Assembly (NCBI RefSeq): GCF_003544875.1
Contig: NZ_CP032093.1
Location: 1,240,001-1,304,000 of the forward strand
Length of the DNA stretch: 64,000 nt
Source of the DNA: Vibrio alfacsensis
Lineage (GTDB): Bacteria; Pseudomonadota; Gammaproteobacteria; Enterobacterales; Vibrionaceae
Reading direction: 5' to 3'
The position numbers and the translations under genes were made by a program. Shown piece after piece: positions 45,750-54,666 of this stretch. Under the pieces are notes generated by a model. The model made no database searches. It was given only the letters and a program-made list of their open reading frames with translations, and was not told where the DNA came from. Positions within the stretch are counted from its first letter, which is position 1, and every line of letters starts with the position of its first letter.

Positions 45750-46016
45750 TTACTCGTCGAACAGACCTAGGTGTTCTTTTGCGTAGGCTTCGAAGTCATC
45801 ACAACCACCGATGTGCTCTTGGTCGATGAAGATCTGAGGTACCGTTTCTACTGGCTTACCAACGGTTTTTTCTAGATCCGCTTTAGAAATACCTTCTGCG
45901 TGGATGTCTACGTAACGGTAGTTGAAATCATCGCGTTTTGCTTTAAGTGTTTCTGCGTGTTCTTTCGCACGAACACAGTAAGGACAAGCTGGGCGACCAA
46001 AGATAACTACGAACAT
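45750..46016 (-). CDS. grxA: glutaredoxin 1 (GrxA)
   Basis: This 88-residue cytoplasmic dithiol glutaredoxin begins MFVVIFGRPACPYCVRAKEHAE, with redox-active C11-P-Y-C14. The later TVPQIFIDQEHIGGCDDFEAY holds the cis-proline and glutathione-binding GGCDD. It reduces ribonucleotide reductase and other disulfides using glutathione. The track frame extends to 46154, but the family length and AGGAGAAAT upstream fix the start at 46016. Confidence 0.93.
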   Translation of the reverse strand: MFVVIFGRPACPYCVRAKEHAETLKAKRDDFNYRYVDIHAEGISKADLEKTVGKPVETVPQIFIDQEHIGGCDDFEAYAKEHLGLFDE

Positions 46017-46369
46017 AATCTCATTTCTCCTAAAATTTATTCTTGTTGAGAGCGGACTGACTTCATGTCGTGACACGCTTTCATTTGTTGACATAACTAT
46101 GCCCGATCCTGATCCGGAAATAAAGTAGCAATTACCTGTTGTTTCAATAGGCAAATTCTATCGTATAAATACTAGGCATTTTCGTTACAAAGCGGTGCGG
46201 ACCCGACTTTGAGTCCAAATCGGAGTTGCCGAAAAATAAGGCAGTGTATGTGAACTAACGCATAAAAACATACATTTTGTAAGGTTAATGATGGCAAGGT
46301 GCACTGGGTCAATTTTTTCAATGAAAGCAAAGCACTCTAGAGTCAGTTGTTGTTTTGGGGAGGAAGTGT
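46017..46369. other. divergent promoter region, grxA / alcohol dehydrogenase
   Basis: About 350 bases with no convincing ORF. It should hold promoters for both flanking genes. A GGGGAGGAAG Shine-Dalgarno for the dehydrogenase lies at 46357-46366. Confidence 0.45.
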
Positions 46370-47608
46370 ATGTTTCAGTTTATGACTGCGACACGGATTA
46401 TCTTCGGCGAGGGCGCGCTCCAATCTTCGTTGTCTGTAATCAATCAGTTTGGCTACAGCGTTTTACTTGTTACGGGTAAAGATACGCAAAGAGCCACACC
46501 TATTATTAATTATCTTAAAGCGCAGAATATGCGTTATCAGCATGTCGCAATCAGTGGGGAACCCAATATCACGATGGTAGAAGAAACCGCTGTTTTGGGG
46601 CGTAAGTTTCAGCCTGATATGGTGATCGCTATTGGGGGAGGAAGCGTGATAGATATGGGCAAAGCACTGGCTGCTATCATCCCAAACCAAGGTGACGTTT
46701 ATGATTACGTCGAGGTTGTCGGTCGTAATGTTCCATTAAAAACCAAACCTATTCATTTTATCGCCATTCCTACCACCGCAAGTACAGGCTCTGAGGTGAC
46801 GCGCAATGCGGTTCTAAAATCAGGCCAAGACCAAGTCAAAGTTAGCCTCCGTAGCCCCGAGATGCTCGCTGATGTTGCGATTGTTGATCCCACATTAACC
46901 TATGGCACCGATCAATACACCTCTGGTCGAGGCGCAATGGATGCGTTTACTCATTTAATGGAAGCTTATGTTTGTGGCGATCCAAACCCATTGACCGATA
47001 TGGTTTGTGAGGAGGGGCTCAGACGATTAAGCCGATCCGTCATTGCTGGGTGTAAACAAGACAACCATAAAGCACGCTCCGATCTTGCGTTTGCTGCTTT
47101 GCTCGGTGGTATGGCGATTACCAATGCAAAATTGGGGGCGGCTCATGGATTAGCATCGGCTTTAGGCGGTAAGCTAAATGCGCCTCATAGTGTTATTACC
47201 GCACGATTAGCTCCGCATGTAATGCAAGAAAACATTAATGCAGCGAAAAGGGCCGGGCGCAGTGATGTGATAAGTCGTTATAGAAAAATTGCTCAGATCG
47301 TTACTGAGAGAGCAAATGCGAATGAAAATGATGGTGTACTTTGGGTCAAAATGGTGTTGGATAAACTAGAATTGCCCCGCCTTGGAAAGTTTGGTGTTTG
47401 CCAAACTTCTTTTGAACAAGTCGCTGATGATGCGCTCAAGTCTGTCGCAATCAAAGGTAATCCACTTCCTCTTACGCAAGATAGGCTAATTCATATATTA
47501 GGGCTAGTCTGCGATGGCAGTGACGAATGTGAAAGTATTGGAAAACGTCATTTAAGTTCCGTCGAAGTGCTAAAACAAGATCATGACCTAACAGGGGTAA
47601 ATGATTAA
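46370..47608 (+). CDS. iron-containing (group III) alcohol dehydrogenase
   Basis: This 412-residue NAD(P)-dependent dehydrogenase has the nucleotide-binding GGGSVIDMGKALAA and IPTTASTGSEVTRNAVL. Metal ligands are Asp and His residues in MDAFTHLMEAYV and AAHGLASALGGKLNAPHSVITARLAPHVM. The natural substrate is unknown (an alcohol, aldehyde or lactaldehyde-like compound). The start at 46370 is set by a strong Shine-Dalgarno. It is convergent with hexR, with an 80-bp gap containing a GACCAG/CTGGTC hairpin. Confidence 0.88.
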   Translation: MFQFMTATRIIFGEGALQSSLSVINQFGYSVLLVTGKDTQRATPIINYLKAQNMRYQHVAISGEPNITMVEETAVLGRKFQPDMVIAIGGGSVIDMGKALAAIIPNQGDVYDYVEVVGRNVPLKTKPIHFIAIPTTASTGSEVTRNAVLKSGQDQVKVSLRSPEMLADVAIVDPTLTYGTDQYTSGRGAMDAFTHLMEAYVCGDPNPLTDMVCEEGLRRLSRSVIAGCKQDNHKARSDLAFAALLGGMAITNAKLGAAHGLASALGGKLNAPHSVITARLAPHVMQENINAAKRAGRSDVISRYRKIAQIVTERANANENDGVLWVKMVLDKLELPRLGKFGVCQTSFEQVADDALKSVAIKGNPLPLTQDRLIHILGLVCDGSDECESIGKRHLSSVEVLKQDHDLTGVND

Positions 47609-47690
47609 TATTTGCCCCTTAGAATAATTCAATTACCAACATTTGGCGTTGTTGCCTTGATCAGAATTGACCAGATCAAAACTGGTCAGG

Positions 47691-48542
47691 TCAGTACTGA
47701 CTAAGTTTGTCATAACGGCTGTCTTTTAGCGCGTCTTTCACTCTTTTTAGATTTTCACGAAAACCAGTTCCGCGACGTAACGTAAAGCCTGTAGCGAGAA
47801 CGTCGATAACAGTCATTTGAACAACACGACTTGCCATTGGCATGTACACGTCCGTATCTTCAGGGACATCCAGTGTGATAGCGAGTGAACTTGCTTTTTC
47901 AAGTGGTGAGTCTTTTGCTGTAATGGCAATGACAGTTGCGCCATTTTCTCGCGCTAGATTTGCAATTTCCACTTGGCTCTTAGTACGCCCTGTATGAGAA
48001 ATCAGCACCACGACATCGTTATCACTGCAATTAATACAGCTCATGCGTTGCATTACAATGTCTTCGAAACAAGTGATAGGGATATTAAAACGAATAAACT
48101 TGTTTTGAGCATCACGCGCTACAGCAGAAGACGCGCCAAGGCCAAAGAAAGAGATACGTTTCGCTTGAGTCAACAAATCAACAGCGCGATTCACTTGCAT
48201 TGGATCTAAACTATTTTTTGCTACATCCAAACAAGCCATCGTGGATTCGAAGATTTTATGCGTGTAGGCATCTGGGCCGTCGCTCTCTTCCACGTTGCGG
48301 TTAACGTAAGGTGTTCCATTAGCAAGGCTTTGTGCAAGGTGCAATTTGAAGTCAGGAAAACCTTTCGTATCCAGACGTCGACAAAAACGGTTTACAGTAG
48401 GCTCACTTACATCAGCCATCTTAGCTAATGTAGCAATGCTAGAATGAATTGCAGTTTGTGGCGACGCCATAATTACTTCCGCAACTTTGCGCTCTGACTT
48501 ACTGAAATTCTCCAGATTTTTGAATTTTTCTAATGTATTCAT
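47691..48542 (-). CDS. hexR: HexR, RpiR-family regulator of central carbon metabolism
   Basis: This 283-residue regulator has an RpiR-type helix-turn-helix (LEKFKNLENFSKSERKVAEVIM, SIATLAKMADVSEPTVNRFCRRL). A SIS sugar-phosphate-binding domain spans about 120-250 (RISFFGLGASSAVARDAQNK, VVVLISHTGRTKSQVEIA). HexR senses 2-keto-3-deoxy-6-phosphogluconate and controls Entner-Doudoroff, glycolytic and gluconeogenic genes. ATG 48542 is preferred to the GTG at 48551. I did not find a convincing HexR box in its upstream region. Confidence 0.88.
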   Translation of the reverse strand: MNTLEKFKNLENFSKSERKVAEVIMASPQTAIHSSIATLAKMADVSEPTVNRFCRRLDTKGFPDFKLHLAQSLANGTPYVNRNVEESDGPDAYTHKIFESTMACLDVAKNSLDPMQVNRAVDLLTQAKRISFFGLGASSAVARDAQNKFIRFNIPITCFEDIVMQRMSCINCSDNDVVVLISHTGRTKSQVEIANLARENGATVIAITAKDSPLEKASSLAITLDVPEDTDVYMPMASRVVQMTVIDVLATGFTLRRGTGFRENLKRVKDALKDSRYDKLSQY

Positions 48543-49077
48543 AGTGTTCACGAGGGTATAGAGAACAACTCGCTGGCTCTGTTAACGGACAGAAACATCC
48601 TAGCTTCTAGGGTAAGAGGGGCGTTAACGAAAGCAACCAGCGCCATAAAACCAGTATAAACCCGAACCACAATCTGGCTAAAACAAATACGGTTACAAAT
48701 TGGTGAGAATTTGACAAGCCTCAAACAAAATGTTGTAAAAACTACAGAAATGAATGTCTCTTCGCACATTTGTGCCGCTTGTGGCAAGATAATGTGACTG
48801 AGTTACATCGAAACGAAAGAAATTTTCAAGTCGATGTAATGTCAATCCAAATTATCTATTCGACATTCTGGCTAGGTAAAATCACTGATGGCTGCATTAC
48901 CGTTTTTATAGGTAGAGCCATGAGTAGCTAGAAGCTTTATTAGTGAAAAGAGTTCTTAGTTAAAAGCAATCTTAGTTAAAAGCACTAGCTACTACATTGA
49001 CACTTTGCTTAAGGCGATTTTGCCCGCAAATGTTCTGATAACGGATTTATCCGGATTGACCTCACTCATTCAAAAGA
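48543..49077. other. intergenic hexR-panP with a short tandem repeat
   Basis: About 530 bases with no convincing gene. It contains two near-identical 16-bp units, CTTAGTTAAAAGCAAT (48955-48970) and CTTAGTTAAAAGCACT (48971-48986), with a degenerate third just upstream. It also includes the panP 3' hairpin AAAAGATC/GATCTTTT (about 49073-49098), which spans the panP stop codon. Confidence 0.5.
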
Positions 49078-50724
49078 TCATGAGTTGTGGATCTTTTGCA
49101 CAGTTTTTTGAATTTTAGCCATTAAACTTGGTGCTTGCAGTGCAATTTCTCTTTGCTCTTCAAGTACCGAGCTCAGTATCTCATTCGTTGTTAATGGATT
49201 TGCCAACACGACACGAAATACGATGGTATTGAAATGTTGCCAGTGAGCTGGGTTAAGTCGAGTACGTGATACAAATGACTTACCCGTTTCACGTTGACGT
49301 TTTTGAATAAACTGGGTCAACTGGTTGATCAGTTCATTGAGCTTCTCTTTTTGCGAACCTTGGGCTTTTTCAAGCGCCAAGCGAATGTCGCTCGGTAAGT
49401 AGCGGTAGGTTAGCAAACAAAGCTCAGGCTCAGAAACGAGTTCAAAATCGTCTTGCTGATTAATCAGATCGGCAAAGTAACGTGCTTTCGCAATACTCTG
49501 ATCGATTAATAGCTCATAACCAGGTCGACTGATGATATGCATCGCAGCATAAACCAACATTGCCATACCTGAACGTGAGCCCTCTAAGGTATGGCTTCCT
49601 AAATCTTTCGAACCTTTACGAAGAATATATTGAGCATGGTGCTCAATTGATTTCATCGCATCAGGGTCTTTGAATAGAACCATTCCTGCGCCCATTGGAA
49701 TGTACAGCTGTTTGTGTGCGTCTATGGTAACAGAATCCGCCAGTTCAGCGCCGCTTAGTAGATGACGATGGTTATTCGACATAAGAGTCGCACCACCCCA
49801 AGCGGCATCAACGTGGAAATGGCAATCATGCGTCGCACAAACTTCTGCAATTTGTGGTAGCGGGTCAACAGTTCCGGTTTCTGTCGTACCAGCAACACCC
49901 ACAACGGCAATCGGCTTGATATTTTGAGCTTCAAGTTCGGCCATTTTCGCTTTTAGATCATCCACGATAATGCGGTTATTTGCGTCGGTCTTCACTGCAA
50001 CTAGGCCATCTTGACCAAGACCAAGGACATCCGCCGCTTTTTTGAGTGAATAGTGACCACGCTCTGAGACCAATATGGCTAAACCATCATAGCCATAATG
50101 CTTCATGGCTTTGAATAAGCCTTCTTTTTCAACACCTTTGAATGCACCATTTGCTTTCAGTGCTCGGTTTCTAGCTACCCAAAGCGCGGTAATATTCGCG
50201 ATGGTACCACCAGAACAAAAAGCGCCTAGCGAGTGCTTAGCACTGTGCATCCACTTGGTATAGAAGTCGTCACTTTGGCCGTAGATAAGCCTGTGCAGCA
50301 TACCAAGAACTTGACGTTCTAATGGTGTGAATGCCTTTGATGTTTCAATCTTTACCAAGTTTTGGTTCAGCGCGATCATAATTTTCGACAATGGCATTAA
50401 GAAATATGGCAAAGCCGATGTCATATGGCCGATAAAACTAGGTGCCGATGTATGAACGGAGTGAGAGACTAATGTATCGAGTAAGTGTTCAGTATGGTCT
50501 GATACAAACTCAGGTTGCTCAGGAATCTGAGCAGAAGAAAAGTCTTTTTCGATTTCATGTAAAGGCTTTTCTTCTGCAACGATATGTTCACGAAGAAATT
50601 CGTTAAGGTTTTGGGAAAGACTTACGTCAATTTTGGTTAACGTAGAATCGGGACCTTCAGGAATCGTGAAGATCTTTAGCAAGCTTTCAAAGCTAACGTC
50701 AGCGGTTTTTTGTTCCTTAACCAT
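49078..50724 (-). CDS. panP: pyridoxal-dependent aspartate 1-decarboxylase PanP
   Basis: This 548-residue PLP enzyme of the group II (glutamate-decarboxylase-like) family has AFCSGGTIANITALWVARNR. HVDAAWGGATLMS holds the PLP-stacking region, and the Schiff-base Lys is in TIDAHKQLYIPMGAG. In Vibrio this subfamily makes beta-alanine from aspartate for pantothenate/CoA synthesis, replacing the pyruvoyl enzyme PanD. The C-terminal sequence is complete. It is monocistronic, with its own 3' hairpin and an upstream terminator from the next gene. Confidence 0.88.
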   Translation of the reverse strand: MVKEQKTADVSFESLLKIFTIPEGPDSTLTKIDVSLSQNLNEFLREHIVAEEKPLHEIEKDFSSAQIPEQPEFVSDHTEHLLDTLVSHSVHTSAPSFIGHMTSALPYFLMPLSKIMIALNQNLVKIETSKAFTPLERQVLGMLHRLIYGQSDDFYTKWMHSAKHSLGAFCSGGTIANITALWVARNRALKANGAFKGVEKEGLFKAMKHYGYDGLAILVSERGHYSLKKAADVLGLGQDGLVAVKTDANNRIIVDDLKAKMAELEAQNIKPIAVVGVAGTTETGTVDPLPQIAEVCATHDCHFHVDAAWGGATLMSNNHRHLLSGAELADSVTIDAHKQLYIPMGAGMVLFKDPDAMKSIEHHAQYILRKGSKDLGSHTLEGSRSGMAMLVYAAMHIISRPGYELLIDQSIAKARYFADLINQQDDFELVSEPELCLLTYRYLPSDIRLALEKAQGSQKEKLNELINQLTQFIQKRQRETGKSFVSRTRLNPAHWQHFNTIVFRVVLANPLTTNEILSSVLEEQREIALQAPSLMAKIQKTVQKIHNS

Positions 50725-50776
50725 GGCAAAGAATCTTTGTAGTTATAGTGGTAATGCGAACGGCACAATCTAAACC

Positions 50777-50800
50777 AAAACGGGCGCAAAGTCCCGTTTT
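50777..50800 (-). terminator. intrinsic terminator after the 50847-51359 gene
   Basis: Stem AAAACGGG / CCCGTTTT with an 8-nt loop lies just beyond the stop at 50847 and upstream of panP. Confidence 0.75.
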
Positions 50801-50846
50801 AATTATTGAAACCCATATTGCCAGAATGAAATACACTATCGTGCGG

Positions 50847-51359
50847 TTATTGGCATTTTAGTTGCTCAATCTTAGCAATGGATTGGTTGTACGAGTTTAA
50901 AGCGGTATCGATCTGTTTTGGATGGCTTAGCAAATCGGCGAATGCTGAGCGCAGTTCGTAGTTTTTCGGGTGGTTAGTCGACTGGCGATCGCTGAACGTT
51001 TTCTTTGCAACTTCACCTAGTTTGTCATCACGTGTCGCCAATTGCTTTACATCGTGTTGTTCAAGTTTTAGCCAAGCTTCAACTGGTTGCTCTGTTGCTA
51101 CTCGGTTGGGTTCATTTTTTAAGAAGTAATGCACGGCTTCACGGTTTAACTCAAAGTGATGTTTGCGCCCGTCTAGAAACCATTGACCAACTTCTTTCAG
51201 GTCTGGGTATTGAGAGACAGTTAAATCAACTAAATCTTGATACCACTGTAGGGAAGCATCAACGTAACCATCATATTTATTTGCGAGGCACTGCTGATCA
51301 GCAGCAAAAGTGAAAGTTGAGCTTGTAGCGAGGAGCGCTGCAACGACAAAGCGTTTCAT
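50847..51359 (-). CDS. exported hypothetical protein
   Basis: This 170-residue precursor has a clear signal peptide (MKRFVVAALLATSSTFTFA). The mature part is largely helical and charged (SLQWYQDLVDLTVSQYPDL, HHFELNREAVHYFLKNEPNR). It has Cys near each end (QQCLANK and the terminal LKCQ) that could form a disulfide. The start at 51359 has AAAGGAAT upstream. I do not recognise a family; it is probably a conserved Vibrio periplasmic protein. Confidence 0.7.
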   Translation of the reverse strand: MKRFVVAALLATSSTFTFAADQQCLANKYDGYVDASLQWYQDLVDLTVSQYPDLKEVGQWFLDGRKHHFELNREAVHYFLKNEPNRVATEQPVEAWLKLEQHDVKQLATRDDKLGEVAKKTFSDRQSTNHPKNYELRSAFADLLSHPKQIDTALNSYNQSIAKIEQLKCQ

Positions 51360-51448
51360 TATTATTCCTTTTAGTTTTATCCGTTTTAACACTAATGCGA
51401 ACGATACTTTATTTTAAATTGTGAGTGATACCCAAGTCGCGTTTAGAT

Positions 51449-51504
51449 TGAAACCAATAGTTTGAAACCAATGGCTTGAAACCAATAGCTTGAGACATTT
51501 GGCT
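51449..51504. repeat. 14-bp tandem repeat, four units
   Basis: Units TGAAACCAATAGTT, TGAAACCAATGGCT, TGAAACCAATAGCT and the degenerate TGAGACATTTGGCT are exactly consecutive in the non-coding gap between two minus-strand genes. Confidence 0.75.
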
Positions 51505-51567
51505 AGAGGCAGTTTGGGAATGATTGTTTTCCATATTGTAATAGATGTTAAAACTTATTCCTGAGAT

Positions 51568-52473
51568 CTAGCTAGCAAGTGATACAAAGAAAAGCATCAA
51601 TACAGGTACGAGCAGGCTAAGAATAAAACCACTAACAATGGCAACGGGCACACACCGTACACCACCCGTGGTTTGAATGACTGGAAGAGTAAAGTCCATC
51701 GCCGTTGCGCCGGCATAACCAATTGCAGTGCAAGGGTAGCGTTGAATTAGCAAAGGAATGGCCACAAGAGCCAGTAACTCTCGCATGAGTTCAATAAGGA
51801 ATGATGCGCCACCAAAAATTGGCCCAAACGCATCACCCATTAAAATGCCAGCAAGTGAGTACCAACCAAAGCCTGAAGACATCGCAAGGGCTTGATAAAG
51901 CGGAATGTCCAAAATGGCTGCTGCAATGACTCCACCTAGCATACAAGTCACAATAATAAGGGCGGCAATCGCCATACCTTGCTTATTCAAGAGAATTTGC
52001 TTTAACGTCAGGCCACTATTTCGAAGTTGAATTCCAATGAAAAACAGTAGCAAAAACAAAATCCATTCGCTTGCAGTATCCACCCAGGACAGACCAATGG
52101 GTAATAGTAGTCCCGCGGCCAAACCACCCCCAACAACCACGACAAGTTTTATTGACTCTAGCGCCATAGAAGAAAGTGGTAGTTTTTTAGAATTGTGATC
52201 CGTTTGAAGAGGGATTAATTTGTCGATAATCGGCAAGGCTAATAAGTTACATATACTCAAGCAAAAGAAAAAGGTACCAGCGTAAAGCAAGATCGTCTGT
52301 AAGTTCGTCCCTAAGTTATCAAGAGCGGCTAAGCTTAACCCCATTAATGATAAAATGACGTAAATCAGATAGGAGGTAGAACGGTTGATTTTCTCGAGAA
52401 CAGAAGCACGAGAAATTGGTATTAAATACCCCACAACAAGTGGGGCAAATATAAATAGCATCCCTGAAAACAT
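51568..52473 (-). CDS. lysO: lysine exporter LysO family protein
   Basis: This 301-residue inner-membrane protein has about eight hydrophobic segments, of the LysO (YbjE, DUF340) family. Its C-terminal half holds the family-typical SSGFGWYSLAGILMGDAFGP, SFLIELMRELLALVAIPLL and IGYAGATAMDFTLPVIQTTGG. In E. coli LysO exports lysine and toxic analogues. It lies about 100 bases downstream of the HDOD gene on the same strand. I saw no lysine riboswitch in that short gap. Confidence 0.85.
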   Translation of the reverse strand: MFSGMLFIFAPLVVGYLIPISRASVLEKINRSTSYLIYVILSLMGLSLAALDNLGTNLQTILLYAGTFFFCLSICNLLALPIIDKLIPLQTDHNSKKLPLSSMALESIKLVVVVGGGLAAGLLLPIGLSWVDTASEWILFLLLFFIGIQLRNSGLTLKQILLNKQGMAIAALIIVTCMLGGVIAAAILDIPLYQALAMSSGFGWYSLAGILMGDAFGPIFGGASFLIELMRELLALVAIPLLIQRYPCTAIGYAGATAMDFTLPVIQTTGGVRCVPVAIVSGFILSLLVPVLMLFFVSLAS

Positions 52474-52574
52474 AAGACTCAGAAATTCCTTTGTGAGATA
52501 ACCGCACTATTTCAGTATTTATTAGTAAATCGAATCTAATAAGTGAAAGAGCCTACGGAACGATTGTTTGTTGA

Positions 52575-53543
52575 TTAAAGACCACTCGCTACGAGTACAT
52601 CGCTAATTTTACGCTGAATATCGACATTACTCATGTTACTCAAGTCATAGAGTATTTCTGCGCCAGTTACATTAAACTCAACGTCATGATCTTCAATACG
52701 TTCATCTTGATTACGGAACATCAGTAAGTGGTTGGCAATTCTCGCGATATCCAAATAACTGACTTCAGGGCGTACATCGAGGTATTTTTCATTAGAAGAT
52801 ACTTCTCTGAAATCATTATCAAAGCCCCAACTTTCCAAAACCAGTTTACTGGTTGCTGAACAGCGAGTCTGGAAAATTTGTAATGCGATGTCTGCGTCCA
52901 AGTAATTACCTCTGTCCAGATAGAGGTGGTATTCATTGATTAAGCAGAAAAGGCCAATATCCGCCAATAGGCCAACTAACAGAGCTTTTTCTTGTTCAAG
53001 GTGACCGTACGTTGAAGGTTCATGCTTTCGAAACTCTTGAACCACCATGACCATGGTTGCGCCCAACTCTCGAGAAACGGCCGCACTCTTCATCAAAATG
53101 AGATTACAGTCTTTAGACAGATTGACAGAATGTTTCAACTGTTCAATGGCTTGTGCGGTAACAATGTCTCGCACTCGCAGGATACCCAAACGAGAAACCG
53201 CAGTACTTAAGTCGGTACAGGTAATGTTGCGACGATTGAAAATAACGGAATTTGCCACACGAATGACGACAGCAGCTAAACCTGGGTCTTCAAGCAATGC
53301 ATTGGCCACATCGATAATAGTGGTGTTTTCTTCAGTGCATAGCTTTTGAATCTTTAAAACGACATCGGGGATCGGAGGTAGCGAGATTTTTCCAGTAGAA
53401 ATTGACTGTTCTACCAGTTGTGCGAACTCTGATTCCAGTGCTTTTATAAGCTTGTCTTTATTATTTGGCAGCCAAAAAATGATAAGTGTTCCATTTATAT
53501 TATAGTGCTTAAGAACTTTTAGACAGTTTACCCTTACAACGAG
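52575..53543 (-). CDS. HDOD domain signalling protein, start unclear
   Basis: The HDOD domain starts near LPPIPDVVLKIQKLC and continues through VANALLEDPGLAAVVIRVANS, YLDIARIANHLLMFR and the C-terminal NMSNVDIQRKI. HDOD proteins act in signalling/regulation and lack HD-GYP catalysis. A GTG at 53309 would cut the domain. The frame is open upstream to 53543 with protein-like sequence (VNCLKVLKHYNINGTLIIFWLPNNKDKL), but no ATG, GTG or TTG occurs there. Either a rare start or a small indel near 53535 is involved. Confidence 0.75.
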   Translation of the reverse strand, partial: LVVRVNCLKVLKHYNINGTLIIFWLPNNKDKLIKALESEFAQLVEQSISTGKISLPPIPDVVLKIQKLCTEENTTIIDVANALLEDPGLAAVVIRVANSVIFNRRNITCTDLSTAVSRLGILRVRDIVTAQAIEQLKHSVNLSKDCNLILMKSAAVSRELGATMVMVVQEFRKHEPSTYGHLEQEKALLVGLLADIGLFCLINEYHLYLDRGNYLDADIALQIFQTRCSATSKLVLESWGFDNDFREVSSNEKYLDVRPEVSYLDIARIANHLLMFRNQDERIEDHDVEFNVTGAEILYDLSNMSNVDIQRKISDVLVASGL

Positions 53544-53857
53544 TTACTTATCAATCAAATGAGAGGGTTATCGTTATATTTGCTTTATTCGATGCTTGAT
53601 TCTTGACGTCGCATTCGTCAAAAAATAGCATTAGCAATTAATTTATGTGAAACCAATCACAGATATGGCAACTCCTGTTTGTCTTATGTGACGCAGATCC
53701 TAACTTATTTTTTATCGTTAAGTATGATTAGAAAAGTTGGTGAACACAAATCACAAAAATATCGCCAACATAATAACATTTTATTCGCTACAAGCTGCTG
53801 TATATCTGGCGACTCGCTAATCGGGGTAATTTATTCAGATTAAAGAGGTCAATGGAA
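53544..53857. other. tfoX upstream region
   Basis: About 310 AT-rich bases carrying the CRP box (53646-53661) and the long untranslated leader expected for tfoX. A cyclic-di-GMP (GEMM-I) riboswitch core was sought and not found. Confidence 0.5.
53646..53661. promoter_or_regulatory. consensus CRP-cAMP binding site
   Basis: TGTGAAACCAATCACA has both TGTGA and TCACA half sites perfect with the correct 6-bp spacer, about 200 bp before tfoX. CRP activation of tfoX is known in vibrios. Confidence 0.75.
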
Positions 53858-54439
53858 ATGACAGACCAAGCTTTTTTTATGTATGTAAGCAGTTTTACTA
53901 AGTTTCAAAAACGTTCTATGTTTGGTGGGATCGGGCTATTTAGCAATGATGCCATGTTTGCTTTAGTGAGTAATGATAGCTGTTACTTGCGTGGTGGAGA
54001 TGGGCTTGATGAAGAGTTTATTCGACTAAATTGTGAAAAGTATAAGCACGTCAAGAAGCAAACCACGGCAACCGTTAATTACTATGAAGTGACAGATTCA
54101 TTTGAATCTGGTTATGCGGGCTTAGATGAAATATTAAATAAATCCATCGAGTGTTCAGTGAAAGAGCGCAAGTATCAACGCTCTCTTGCAAGTCGACGTC
54201 TGCGCGATCTCCCTAACATGCAACTTACCTTAGAGCGTATGGTTAAAAAAGCGGGCATTGATGATGTTGAAATGTTTTTAGAATTAGGGCCAGTTGAAAC
54301 GTTTAACAAAGTAAAAGCCGCTTACGGCAGTGATGTTGACGTGAAACTGCTATGGAAGTTCGCTGGCGCAGTTGATGGCGTTCACTGGAAGTTGATTCAA
54401 GAACCTCGTAAAAAACAGCTGCTTGCTATGTGTGAGTAG
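53858..54439 (+). CDS. tfoX: TfoX (Sxy-like) natural competence regulator
   Basis: This 193-residue protein has a TfoX N-terminal domain (KRSMFGGIGLFSNDAMFALVSND) and C-terminal domain (RRLRDLPNMQLTLERMVKKAGIDDVEMF). The segment RGGDGLDEEF through KKQTTATVNYYE and the neighbouring genes fit TfoX better than the TfoY paralogue; this judgement is from memory of the families. TfoX is induced by chitin and switches on DNA uptake genes together with CRP. ATG 53858 is 9 bases from GAGG; ATG 53852 (2 more residues) is too close. Its 3' terminator is interrupted by an insertion sequence. Confidence 0.82.
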   Translation: MTDQAFFMYVSSFTKFQKRSMFGGIGLFSNDAMFALVSNDSCYLRGGDGLDEEFIRLNCEKYKHVKKQTTATVNYYEVTDSFESGYAGLDEILNKSIECSVKERKYQRSLASRRLRDLPNMQLTLERMVKKAGIDDVEMFLELGPVETFNKVKAAYGSDVDVKLLWKFAGAVDGVHWKLIQEPRKKQLLAMCE

Positions 54440-54622
54440 TCTAGTGATGAAGTTATTTTTAGCGAATAGGAAACTCGCAATCTAGGTGTTGGTATAGAAT
54501 AACTATGGTAATGACTCATTTGAATGAAGTTCGCGAGTCATAATATACAAAGTGTTGAAAAGTTATAAGGAAGTTAACGTTTTGACCGCTTCATGGCGGC
54601 TGTCATTACAACGCAAAGTTAT

Positions 54623-54632
54623 AAAAACCGAG
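54623..54632. terminator. left arm of a terminator split by the insertion sequence
   Basis: AAAAACCGAG here pairs perfectly with CTCGGTTTTT at 56067-56076 on the far side of the insertion sequence. Rejoined with one TTT they give a 10-bp stem with loop TTTGC, a classical bidirectional terminator for tfoX and the convergent barrel-protein gene. Confidence 0.7.
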
Positions 54633-54666
54633 TTTTGAAGTGACCCCATAAAGTTGGACATTTCTG

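Noticed and set aside
48548..48787. 79-residue minus-strand ORF upstream of hexR
   Set aside because: No ribosome binding site or recognisable domain, overlaps the hexR promoter, and its composition is unlike a protein.
53560..53857. Cyclic-di-GMP (GEMM-I) riboswitch upstream of a TfoX-family gene
   Set aside because: The known vibrio riboswitch precedes tfoY. The core signatures (GACGCAAAGCC and the GGGUUACC side) are absent; only a short GACGCA and a GGGGTAA occur, too far apart and without the stems.
54638..54640. IS ends placed at TGACCCC (54641 and 56056)
   Set aside because: With those ends the flanking triplets do not match. Extending the repeats by five bases gives better paired ends and a TTT target duplication.
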